A stretch of 64,000 nt of DNA from Cudoniella acicularis (taxonomy: Eukaryota; Ascomycota; Leotiomycetes; Helotiales; Helotiaceae): assembly GCA_013054445.1 (NCBI GenBank), contig JAAMPI010000110.1:1-64000 (forward strand), written 5' to 3'. The notes beneath the pieces were generated by a model that was not told the origin of the DNA, made no database searches, and was given only the letters and a program-made list of their open reading frames with translations. The position numbers were made by a program, and so were the translations under genes. This document shows, one piece after another, positions 12,550-22,120 of the stretch (positions are counted from its first letter, which is position 1; each line of letters starts with the position of its first letter).

Positions 12550-13204
12550 GTTGACATTCTCAGCATGCAGCTGGAAGTCGGCGAGACAGTGTCACTAGTG
12601 GTGGGGTGAAGGGTCCCGCAGCGGGCCTACGTACCCATGTACCTAAGTACCGAGCACGTGTTTGAAAGGGACCTCGACCAAGCTGAAAGTTCAGGAAAAA
12701 GGAGATGTTGAAGACTTGAGAGGAAGTTTTCAGGAAGCTGGAGGTGCACTTATGATGGATAGTGTCTACCTAGATATTTGAGGCAGTGGCTTTCATCGTT
12801 CTTGCCAAAATAAGACCAAAGCACGTGAGGTGAGAGCATGTGACCCACGCCTGACCATTCTTGGCCCGAGGCTAACACGTTGCTGCCTGGCGCAGTGCAT
12901 ATTCATTCTAGACCTAGCAATATCATCCCTTCTACCTACCACTACTGGCTCACTGAGCGATCCTTGGTCCATTGCACACCGTCGAGTTGGTTGCACTTGG
13001 TCCCCGCGTGTGGCGCGTAGGTGGGCGAAGATCTGACTAAGTCGTCGCTGAGTATGTAATCAGCATACCCTAAGCCCAATTAAACTTGTCTCTCATATGC
13101 AGCAACTAAAATATTACTGCAGTACACTGCGCATGTATAACATCTTCGTTAGAAGCGTCGACATCCGAAAACTAAGATAAACTACTACACCTGTCAAACC
13201 TTAA

Positions 13205-13345
13205 CCTCCTCCTCGATCGACCTCTTACCTCCTCGTGCAGGTCCCTCCCGTGTATCTCCTCCTCGTACCTCCTACCTCCGTGTATCACGGTTCCTCTGAT
13301 CTCCTCGAGTCCTCGACTCCTCGAACGTCGTGCTACCCTCCTACC
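13205..13345. repeat. CT-rich tract built on CCTCCTCG-like units
   Basis: The plus strand repeats irregular units such as CCTCCTCG, CTCCTCGTACCTCC and CCTCGAGTCCTCGACTCC. It is too irregular to count exact copies. It is a simple-sequence or minisatellite-like tract with no coding reading. Confidence 0.5.
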
Positions 13346-13506
13346 CGGCCTCCTCCTAAAAGCAGGAGAGCCAGAGAGTAGGAGACGAGCGACCTTTTTC
13401 TACTCTTAAAATCAAAATCGAGGTTTAAAACTACGATTAAATCCGAGCTTCAAATCGCAAATCGCATAACGAAACCCAAATGCAGCGTTCGGCCTAGCTC
13501 ATCCAC

Positions 13507-13870
13507 TCCTCCCCCACCACTCTAGAGTGGCTAGGCTAGGTTCGACCTCGCGGAGTGGATAGGCTAAGGAAGAGTTAAATTTTCGGTCCCAAAGTTTCAA
13601 CGGAAATGCTCGGGCAACTAAAGAAGAACGGAGCAGGGTAAGTAGAAGACCTATATAATATACTAATTTAGTCTTTCAAGAGTCTTAAATTCGATTTTTT
13701 TCGAGATTTGTCTTTAAGACATAAATACTAATATTATATTAGATTTATATAGCCTAAATCATCCTCTCTGTTTTTATTCTCTTTCTCTTTTCCTCCTCTC
13801 CCTCTTTCCTAACCTCGCTCCTCCTCTGCCACCCCTCTGGAGTGGTTAAGCTAAGCTCGGACCTCTCGGA
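13507..13870. repeat. Two diverged direct repeats flanking an imperfect AT-rich inverted repeat
   Basis: The copy at about 13507-13553 (CCACTCTAGAGTGGCTAGGC core) and the copy at about 13817-13870 (CCCCTCTGGAGTGGTTAAGC core) align over roughly 50 bases, and most differences are C/T or A/G transitions. Between them, 13650-13785 contains arms starting CTATATAA that pair imperfectly with the reverse complement of the segment ending TTATATAG. The arrangement resembles a small non-autonomous element or a decayed repeat. I cannot define boundaries or target-site duplications. Confidence 0.4.
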
Positions 13871-14548
13871 CCTCTCGGGCGTCGGGGATTGGTTCAGCAA
13901 CGATTTTTTGAGTCGCCTAACGAACCTGGACGCAAGTCTAGAGTATTCAGGGCACTTTACAAGTAATCAAAACTTATAAATTCATGAACTTCTAAAAATC
14001 AATTAATCTAAAGCATTTTTGCCTTCTATAATTGGTGATTGCCTAGGCTATATACTATAATTATTCCTGGTTACTTTATAATATTCAAGTGATCGCGACA
14101 ACTTTGGCTTTTAGAAGTCTAATAGCGGGGTCGCAAAGTCTGAAAATCGCTCAACGTACCCTAAATTCTGTAGGCTTTCAATACGCTATCATGCTCGTAA
14201 CCCTGCTTGTCCTGAAATATCCAGTTCTCCTCCGTATCCCACCATCCAGACAAAGAAGTGAGCCACATTTCAAGCAACCTCTTCCACGACAAAGACTTAA
14301 CCAAGAGCTAAAGTTGCTCTCACAATCAAGATGCCCCAGACAAAAAAAAAATTGGATAACAAAGCCTTTCGAAAATAAAATTTTAACCAGGTTCCGGATC
14401 CGGCTCCCATCAACGATAAAGAACCATTTTCCTCGCCCAATGATTCCAAATTAAAATTTCTAGGAACCGCAAACCGATAATCTGACATCATGCTTGCATA
14501 GCTTCCTCTCTCCATGGAAAAATTTATCTCCCGTCCAAGCACTTCGCC

Positions 14549-16784
14549 ATGGCCAATGTAAAACGCACCCCATTCGCCAAAAAATACAACGTCCTGCCCA
14601 AAGAAGAAGACAAATATGATTTATTTCACAGGTACGGGAAGTCGGGTATGTACTTTACTTTCCCACTCAATACAGGTCAGTCTCTTGCTAAGCCCAGCAG
14701 GCTTTACGCCGACTGCACCACTTACCATTATTCCCCGCACGGGCAACGAAATCCAACATGTCGCCCAAATCGAAGCGAGTCAAAAAACGTTCTTTTACGG
14801 CTTCACTGCCAGAGATCTCTTCGATATGGGGGCATTCTCCGATCCCGAAGTAAAGTCTACTCGGAACTTGACGAATCCGATTCTGTAAGGATTGTGCTCT
14901 GATCCTGGATTTCATTGCTAATAGAATAAAAAGACCATTCCTAGAAAGACATAATTGGGAGTATCCAAATGATCCGCGAAGTAAAACTCTCAACAGAGCT
15001 TTCTTTCCAATCGAAGCCGTCGGGGACTGTTATACGACACCACCTGATAGATTTGGAGACTGGCACGTCAAGAACCCCATTGTGTGGGATTTGCTGGACC
15101 CTATTTTGAGATTAACGTCAAGGATCTTCACTTGTTCGTTGAGTAGTGACTTTGTAAGTAAAATCTCTGTTCACACATCAAGCAAACACACCTAATATTT
15201 TACTAGGTAGATTCGTTTCTATGCGGAGAATACAGAGATGTCCCCCTCCATCTCGATCATCGAACCCCACAACAGAAATCAGAGCGAGGTCCACTACGTA
15301 CATTTCACCGCAAACCACCGGGCACAATAAACGACTCCGAAAGACAGCTGAAACAAAAATTTCTGTTTGATGCTCTTACAAATAAAGCGGTATTTGGTAT
15401 CGGGGACGGGGGTTGTAATCCTCACACTCGAGAACCTATGAGTGTCCTTCCTGGGAAAAACTGGGCGGGAGTTACGCAAGGTTATTACCAAAGCCACACG
15501 TATCATCTCGGGATGGTTAATGATGTCCCGGTGCCGACCCTTGCTATTGATGTGCAGCTGTCACGGCAAATATTACAGCAGTTATTACGCAATGACTTGT
15601 AAACAACCTATTTCTTGCTCCTTTCCCTTAAATCCCTCTTCCTAAGTAGTCAAGAGGGACTTTTATCCTTTCAGCTCTTCTGTCCTGTCTCCTCCAGAAG
15701 AAACTCAGTTCTAACTTGTTTGCAGGAATCCTTCAGAGAGGTTAGCAGAGCAATGGAACATCGCCTCAGTCCTTGTTCATGAAATTATGGTGGGTGAGAT
15801 CTTTTTCATTAGCCTAACTTCTCCTCGCTGACAGATCGAAAGCATGCCATGTGTATGGCGGTAGTTGGGGATGTTCTTTTCCCTAGTATAACCGCTATTG
15901 AGCCGTACTACGAAATTGATTGCTTTACTGAGTAGATACCCCCTTTTTCTTTTCCTTTTTTTAAAATTTTTTTTTTTCTTTAGCCTCTTCACCAAAGCAA
16001 TTGCCGGAATTTTCATCCCCCTGACTTTTCACAGCCCTTCTCGGAAAGAAAAAATATAATGCTAATTTTTCAAAGACTAGGCCGGGCATTCGAAACCGCA
16101 GTCTGGGGAGGAATCTGGTGGGGACTCTACGGCCACCGGCCAATCGACCACCAAAATTACTCACCACATCTAGGGCTCGCACTCTACAACTACCCCAACC
16201 GGATGGAGAATCTCCTTTTCGAAGACAGACCCCTCATCGGAGGCATAGCCTTGGTCTCCAACGATATCATTTACTCTCCTGTTCTCTTCAAGTGGTATGA
16301 AAGCACGCAGAAGGATGAGTTCTGGGCTGCGGTGAGACAAATGGGTATAGGTTTGCTTAGACCTACGAAAGCGGCGCAGAGCATCTCGCAGTTTAAGGAT
16401 AGATATGGGAATGAGGTTACTGGGTGGGCGGAGATACCGGAGCCGAATCAAGACTTTATTCTTAGTTTTAAACGATGGGAAGAAGAGATAAGGGTCTTGA
16501 TAAACATGACTCCTGAAGAGCGAGGTATTTTTGCAATCACTCGGAATCTTTCCAAGAGCAGCATCCGAGCAGCAGCACGGAGAAAACATCGACAAGAGAG
16601 GGTTATCCTTGCCCAGGAGATCAGCAAGTTACTGACCACCATTCGAGCTGCCAAAGAGCAGCAACAAGAGGTATTCTTGAATGAGTTAGTGACTGATCTA
16701 TTACTAAAAAAAAAAAAAAAAGACCCTAAGAGAATAGAAATAGAAAAAAGAAAAAGAGAAAAAAAGACTTTAAAAAACATATAA
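14549..16784 (+). CDS. Uncharacterised seven-exon protein with an HExxH zinc-peptidase-like motif
   Basis: I do not recognise a named family. Seven exons (14549-14631, 14681-14884, 14925-15153, 15207-15598, 15726-15789, 15843-15931, 16076-16784) join in consistent phase to 589 aa. Coding sense is clear: FFYGFTARDLFDMGAFSD, FPIEAVGDCYTTPPDRFGD, CNPHTREPMSVLPGK. The motif HEIMH (residues about 321-325), split across the exon 5/6 junction, is followed by AMCMA. About 30 residues on, the exon 6/7 junction makes TELGRAFETAVWGGIWWGLY, whose Glu is placed like the third ligand of gluzincins. Zinc binding and proteolysis are inference. No signal peptide or membrane helix is evident, so it is probably intracellular. 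The C-terminus runs through an A16 tract (16706-16721) into a Lys/Arg-rich tail, so the last 30 residues depend on that tract's true length. Confidence 0.72.
16706..16721 (+). repeat. A16 homopolymer inside coding sequence
   Basis: Sixteen consecutive A bases encode the lysine run near the C-terminus of the HEIMH protein. Any length error here changes the reading frame and the predicted end of that protein. Confidence 0.8.
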
Positions 16785-17480
16785 ATATTACATATTTAAT
16801 TCTAAAATATTATTATTATATCTATTTATAATTTTAGTCTCCTTTTTATATATTTTCTTTATTTATATTTTATATCAAGAGGTATTTTAAAGTATCTTAA
16901 GCTAATTACGTGCAGGATGTTTCAGTGAGGGATGATGCGGTCAGAATAGGGATTCAATGAATTTATAGGGCATATACGCTGTAATTCGGTGGTCGCGGCG
17001 TATATTTTTAGCTAATTCCTCACTGGAGTTTAGCGAGCGACAAGTATACCCCCTTTCTATCAACACTTCAAAAGTTCTCTCCCTACCGATTAATTGCACG
17101 CTTGACGGTAACAGCGCTTGGAACGGGTAAATAAGGAGTCAATTTCTGATTTTGTTTTTCCTTTTAGTACTTGTTACAGGTATTTAATCGCAAACCTCAC
17201 GATGGGCGAATGCGCTGCCGTCACGTGTTTCCATGTCGCCTTTCTACGCCCTTACTATGACATGCCCAAACCCCCATCATTCCAAATCAATATTTCAAAA
17301 AAGATCCAAGGTTTATAAGCCAGAGCTCTTAAAGAGTTGTCTGAATTTATATAAATATCAAGTATTTCACCTTGCATAGGCTATAATTTCAGAATTTCCA
17401 AGTGATTTCGATCAGCAAGGATCAATATTTCTACAAACTTCCTCAATCACCCAAAATATCTATAAAAGTCTACGGGCATC
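16785..17480. other. Intergenic, 0.7 kb, very AT-rich on the left
   Basis: 16785-16900 is nearly pure A/T (TATTATTATTATATC-like). The rest is the upstream region of the isochorismatase-like gene. Neither strand holds a supported gene. Confidence 0.5.
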
Positions 17481-18113
17481 ATGTCGCGCTCAACCCCGAA
17501 AACCGCTCTTCTAATCATCGACGTCCAAGACGGCCTTTTGCACCCAACATACTGGGGTCCCTCCCGCAGCAACCCCTCCTTCGAAAAAAACCTCACCTCA
17601 ATTCTCGCCACCTATCGCTCTTTACAGCACTTCAGCCCCTCTCAACACCAAATAATACACATACAACACACATCCGTCCACAAAGAGAGCCCCCTTGCCC
17701 CTTCAAACCCAGGCCACAAGTTCCAAGATTTCGTAACCCCTCACGAAGGCGAACTCGCTATTGAGAAAAATGTTAATTCAGCATTTATTGGCACAAATCT
17801 TGAATCCGTGTTAAGAGAACATGGAACGCAGGTTTTATATGTCACGGGTTTGACTACGGATCATTGTGTGAGTACAACTACGCGTATGGCGGGGAATTTA
17901 GGAGTTTGTTGTGATTTAGAGGGACAGAAGGGGGAGGTTGTGCTGGTACAGGATGCGACGGCGGCGTGGAAGAAGAGTGAGAGTGGCTTTGAAGCGGGGG
18001 TGGTGCATGCTGTGAATGTGGAGAGTTTAAGGGAGTTTGCGACAGTGACTGAAACGCGGGAAGTGGTGGGATTGTGGGAGAGTTGGCTTGAGACTAAGGA
18101 TGGTTTAAAGTAA
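17481..18113 (+). CDS. Isochorismatase-like cysteine hydrolase
   Basis: This is a single-exon 210-aa protein of the isochorismatase/nicotinamidase superfamily, a Rossmann-like cytosolic hydrolase. The catalytic triad can be placed: Asp in ALLIIDVQDG (about residue 14), Lys in AIEKNVNSAFIGT, and Cys in VTGLTTDHCVSTTTRMA, each in its usual order and spacing. The core ends normally, with VLVQDATAAW preceding the final helix. Length matches the fungal family. The substrate cannot be told: members act on isochorismate, nicotinamide, ureidoacrylate or unknown amides. It stands alone, with a long upstream AT-rich region and no biosynthetic partner beside it. A long alternative-frame ORF overlapping its 5' half is a shadow. 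Confidence 0.9.
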   Translation: MSRSTPKTALLIIDVQDGLLHPTYWGPSRSNPSFEKNLTSILATYRSLQHFSPSQHQIIHIQHTSVHKESPLAPSNPGHKFQDFVTPHEGELAIEKNVNSAFIGTNLESVLREHGTQVLYVTGLTTDHCVSTTTRMAGNLGVCCDLEGQKGEVVLVQDATAAWKKSESGFEAGVVHAVNVESLREFATVTETREVVGLWESWLETKDGLK

Positions 18114-18405
18114 GGTTCTTCAGAAAGTTGATTTCAGGAATGCATGGGGAATTCTACTCACATCGAGATATTTTCTACCCCCCTGTGAACGCCTTCACTA
18201 CACTCTAATATCACATTTCTTGTAAAATGGTCCCAAAAATCATGTTGAAATTCTCATTATTTTTGAATGTGAGAATCTATCATTTGATAGTGCAAGTGTC
18301 GCAACCTCCCTCTGAAGTAAGTTTTGCTGTCTGACTTGCCAAATCGTCCTTCAACGATAACATCAATAAGAGGAACCCGGAATCGGACCCAGATTAGCCT
18401 TCCTC

Positions 18406-19510
18406 TCATGGGTCTGGATCTGGGATACCTCTTTGCCTCCTCCGGTAAAAGAACAGTCTACATTGTAATTTGTAGTTCAAAACCCATCTGCCTTCATCGC
18501 TGGCAATCCACTGAAGACATCTACCTACAACTTCCTGAACTTGATCTGAAAGCGCTTTTTCCCGAGTAGCAAAATCTCTCCCAGAGTTCTTCAAAAATGC
18601 TTTTAGCCTGCCCGGATATTGGCTATCCCAAAGGGGGATCTAAGCATGAAGAAATTTGGCCAAGACTTCCTTTTGAAGGGTAATCATAAACTGCTCCTCA
18701 ATGGAGTCAGGAAAGTTCTGTCGACCTTCTCGTTTGCAAAAGTTACGAGTCATCCATCCCAAAGGATAGACAATTCGTTCCTTCGATGGGTGTGTGCGGT
18801 GCCCATAAATACCCCAAGGAATGAGAGTTTCTGGGTATCCAAATTGAATCCCTGTGATATCAATTACCCATTTTTCTTCGTTCTTCAACTTTATCAGGTA
18901 GGCGAAATGTGGGTATGAATCTAGGAGAACAATATTGTCACGCGGCTCAGATAGGACTTGGTGTATTCTGATGTCGATGTGCGAAAATACGAGTTCAGAA
19001 ATCTCGCAGTCTAGCACTGTTTATGGTCAGTGTCATTCTCAGAAAACAGGGATGAAATTTGCCTTTGCTCAAGGATTCAGCAAGGCCGTGGCAATTCAGT
19101 AGCGCTTCTGTTCAAGAATTGTTGAGTAATAAAGGCACAAACATTCCCCAATCCCAAAAAGGGAGACCGAAAGGCTTCAGAATCCGAAAAGGCTCGGAAG
19201 AAAATCGAGAAAAAATGTTCGTCCCCTGAACCACACAAGCTTCGAGCCTCTGCGAAATCGCATTGACTCGAACTGTCACCATTATAGCCCTCATAAGATC
19301 CACTGCACGCCTGAGTAATTTTCGCACTTGAAGTCGTTGACAAATAAACTTGTGCTTTTCCCACTCTGCTTTCTGACATATTCTGTCGCAATAATATGTT
19401 GACCACGGAGGAGTTGATCTATAGGCTGGGGCCTAGGAGCATCTACTGCATCTCATCCTTGTTGGTTTGCCGCAATGAGAGCAAATGCGTTTCTTGGGGT
19501 TGGGTGCCAT
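18406..19510 (-). pseudogene. MYND-type zinc-finger protein, pseudogene with three in-frame stops
   Basis: Reading from ATG at 19510 gives MAPNPKKRICSHCGKPTRM then RCSRCS. After a TAG (19433-19435) it continues APAYRSTPPWSTYYC, DRICQKAEWEKHKFIC. That is the MYND pattern C-x2-C ... C-x2-C ... C-x3-C-x7-H-x3-C. The frame continues with QRLQVRKLLRRAVDL to a TGA at 19112-19114. Through a probable GC-AG intron (near 19017-19063) it enters VLDCEISELVFSHIDIRIHQ and KWVIDITGIQFGYPETL, a block I associate with fungal MYND proteins of unknown role. A third stop (TAG, 18640-18642) is followed in the same frame by IPLWDSQYPGRLKAFLKNSG to a natural end at 18406. Two stops fit CAG-to-TAG and one fits CGA-to-TGA. 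The locus is dead unless all three are errors. Exon joins are approximate. Confidence 0.68.
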
Positions 19511-20533
19511 TCTGTCGGGAAGTGCTGAAAGTTCTTTGGATTGTGACTGAGTGGAAGCGTATTTGAGGCATATTTAGGTAATATGCCTTGAAAGCGTGAG
19601 AATAAGAAAACGAAAGAATCGTTCTTGGCCCTTCTGGAAAGATCTCAAAGAAGTGGCTGTAACTTTCTTTCGATCGCAATTGGAACAGACCAAGGATTCT
19701 TACATTAGAAGCGTTATTTGATACAGCAACAGAGCTTGCTTCAAAATCAGCTCTCGGAAGTAAATCAAGATAACTAGAATTTCGGGAGTGTTCTAGGACA
19801 TCGGTGTGAAGTGGCTGATGTATGTCAGTGAAAGCTCTCGAAACGCCTCCGGCCCTTCCAAGTAAAGCAAAGGTCTTAGAAAATAATTTCGGATTTTCAA
19901 AGGTTCACCTGGTTCTCACTCGAGCCAACTATGCCGTGTTATGCTAAGAATTTTGGTGCGCTGGAGGGAATTTGCTGGAGTGAAGTAAAAACTCGCTGGT
20001 AACTCCGGTGACAACACTTCAAACCTTCGCGACTATAACGCAGATTTTACACGCAATTGACCTCTCAGAAATATATTTACAGGAACGGGCTCCCTAGGGC
20101 CATGAATTATGTTGCAATGAAAATGTGAAAGGGCATGAAATTTAAAGTGTTACAAGGGTAATCTTGTGAACGGCCGTCCCGAAGCGCAATGCAGAGCAAA
20201 AACAGTGCCGGAATTGTGATTGCATTCTAAAAATATTTCCAGAGAGCTTCCTGACGGAACCCACAGTCAAAATCAAGCAGCAAGATTGAGAAAAGGTCAC
20301 TTCCTGTCGTCGTTGTCGTTGAAAGTGGGGCTCGCTTACAAAAAGACCAGGACAGGGAGAGCAATTTTCTACGGATATCATTCTCATTCTCATTCATTAA
20401 TACATTAACACATTATCGCATACAATTTCATCTCATCATCCATATACCATCATTGCTCCTCATCGCCTGCGACCTTTCAAGAGCTCCATCCCTCACCCTT
20501 TCCACCTTCAAACTTTTATCCCGTCAGCTGCGT
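19511..20533. other. Intergenic, 1.0 kb, between two minus-strand loci
   Basis: This holds the upstream side of the MYND pseudogene and the 3' side of the membrane-protein gene. The open frame at 19443-19679 overlaps the MYND start in another frame and is a shadow. A CATTCTCATTCTCATTCATT-like microrepeat lies near 20380-20400. No gene is supported. Confidence 0.5.
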
Positions 20534-21460
20534 CTATCTCTCCCGAAACCGAGTCATGCTGGCCCTCATCCTCGCCTCCTCCTGCTCCAACCATGCCAAC
20601 TCATCATCAACAACCCTCGCCTTCTGCGCCGTAACCACCGACGCCTCCCCAAGCTCAACATCAACATCTTGCACCGACACCTGCCCCTCGGAAACCTCGC
20701 TATGAGCATAATTCTCCCTCAATTCCATCGCTAACTCTTCATCAGACAACCCAGTGTTCAGTCGCGGCGTGGCATCGACAGAATGCCTCCCGGGAATCTT
20801 CAATGATCGAGCCATCCCCCCATTATCAACAATCTGCGGCCCGCTTTCCATCTCTTGAGCAGCCTCGTGCAACTCGTTTCTCGATGACTGTCCCGATACG
20901 GGTTTCCGCCTGATTTCGCTGCTCCCGTTCCCAAACTCCGGCAGCATGTAGTGCTTCTGACCCAGATGTCGGTCCTGTCCCGTCTGTCCTGCCTGTCCCA
21001 TCAAATCTAGCCCAGACCTCTGGGATCTGTTGATATATTCCATCCCCGGCAGGCCTGTATGGACCACTTCTTGACGTATTGGCAGCGAGATTGTCGGGCG
21101 GCTGTAGCGACGGCGACGGCGGCGACGGAGGAAGAAGAATATTAAACAGGCAATGAGGAAGGCTACGAAGCAACCGAGGGAAACTCCGATTCCGATTTTC
21201 GCACCTTCTGACAGCCCCGTCGATGGCTGATGGTCCGGCGGTGTTCCCGGTGCGGGAACGGTGTTCGAGTTGTCTCTTGTCGTCGCTGTGAAATTTGATG
21301 CTGCATCGTTAGGTGTAGAAGCAAACAAAGAAGCAGTGGGGGTGACGCTCGAAGTTGTCTGCACAGTTGAAGAGGAAGAGGATGAGGGTGAGGCTGCACC
21401 TGTCACTATTTTGACAGCCTCAACATGCACAATCCATTTACCGACCCCGCCCGAAGCCAT
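20534..21460 (-). CDS. Single-pass membrane protein with Ser/Thr-rich N-terminus and basic cytosolic tail
   Basis: I do not recognise a family. The 308-aa frame has a low-complexity Ser/Thr/Ala/Pro N-terminal third (ASPSSSSSSTVQTTSSVTP) that looks O-glycosylated. A transmembrane helix follows at about residues 92-114 (IGIGVSLGCFVAFLIACLI, then FFFL), then a stop-transfer run RRRRRRRY, then a 190-residue polar tail. This is the layout of many ascomycete cell-wall sensor-like proteins (type I: wall-facing stalk, one helix, cytosolic tail). The annotated start MASGGVGKWIVHVEAV is not a signal peptide. A missing upstream exon with a signal sequence is likely; the upstream minus strand encodes a poly-Leu stretch, but I could not join it in frame. 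Function is unknown. Confidence 0.6.
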   Translation of the reverse strand: MASGGVGKWIVHVEAVKIVTGAASPSSSSSSTVQTTSSVTPTASLFASTPNDAASNFTATTRDNSNTVPAPGTPPDHQPSTGLSEGAKIGIGVSLGCFVAFLIACLIFFFLRRRRRRRYSRPTISLPIRQEVVHTGLPGMEYINRSQRSGLDLMGQAGQTGQDRHLGQKHYMLPEFGNGSSEIRRKPVSGQSSRNELHEAAQEMESGPQIVDNGGMARSLKIPGRHSVDATPRLNTGLSDEELAMELRENYAHSEVSEGQVSVQDVDVELGEASVVTAQKARVVDDELAWLEQEEARMRASMTRFRER

Positions 21461-22120
21461 CGTGAATTAATTCTAGGCGGAGAAGTGTGAAAGGATCTTG
21501 CTTGGAGAAGCAGCAGCAGCAGCAGCAGCAGCAACAGCAACAGCAGAGAATTCTTTGCAAACGGCCATGACCCGTTGATAGCATGTCGTCGTCTTCCCAC
21601 CCCGCCACAAATGTCTCGCAGACTTGGCCTCCTTATCCAAGACAATTGTCGCATGGAATGCGCCGACAGAAGGAACCTCTGATCCGAGGCTGCCAACCAG
21701 AATTTTATGTGGCGTAGATAGCTGCATAAGGCGGTTGACGCTTCATGGCGATCAAATCCTGCCAAATGACATTTGACAAACAACCCACACGTGATAGGGC
21801 TTCGCAATGCTGCGCCATATCGGCGTTTGCACTGGGATAGTGGAACTTAGATGTCAATAAAATTCTTGCCAAAAAAGTAGAAGCTTCGCAAGTGTTTATC
21901 CCGGAGGTGCTGCCGAAGCATCACCAACCGTCCACGGATGCATTGCTTTTTCCAACATTTTCTGGAACTATCAGATCTAGCCTCGCATTCATAAGCAGAT
22001 CTCGATGCATGATAGGTCGAATACTGGCTACACAAAGCGTCAATCACAAACTCGACCTGAAAGAACTTCGTAAATTTTAATAACGTTAGATGTTTTCCTG
22101 AACCCCCGCACCAGGTGTAT
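21461..22120. other. Intergenic, 0.65 kb, with a CAG microsatellite
   Basis: This lies between the start of the membrane-protein gene and the 3' end of VPS13, both minus. It contains the CAG/CAA tract at 21511-21546. The flanking minus-strand frames (poly-Leu or poly-Ala readings of that tract) may contain an unrecognised first exon of the membrane-protein gene, but no splice junction restoring its frame was found. Confidence 0.4.
21511..21546 (+). repeat. CAG/CAA trinucleotide microsatellite
   Basis: About twelve CAG or CAA units run uninterrupted at this site. On the minus strand they read as CTG/TTG, giving poly-Leu or poly-Ala in open frames that should not be trusted as proteins on that basis alone. 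Confidence 0.85.

Larger units (their letters stand above)
12550..14548. other. Gene-free, repeat-bearing 2-kb intergenic region
   Basis: The left part is the promoter side of the BRCT gene and has several CACGTG-type boxes (near 12655 and 12821). From 13200 the sequence becomes abnormal: a CT-rich run, two diverged direct copies near 13.5 and 13.8 kb, an AT-rich imperfect inverted repeat at 13650-13785, and AT-rich DNA to 14060. A 121-codon open frame at 14089-14454 has no recognisable content. This looks like the remains of a mutated transposable element, but no transposase can be read. Confidence 0.5.

Noticed and set aside
14089..14454. 121-codon open frame before the HEIMH gene
   Set aside because: It has no motif, lies in AT-rich repeat-like DNA, and overlaps an unrelated minus-strand frame.
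16448..16780. Minus-strand frame with long Phe/Ser runs
   Set aside because: It is antisense to the A-rich 3' end of the HEIMH gene; the hydrophobic look is a composition effect.
21406..21807. Poly-Leu frame as a signal peptide for the 308-aa membrane protein
   Set aside because: The leucines come from the CAG microsatellite, and I found no GT-AG pair joining it in phase to the membrane-protein frame.
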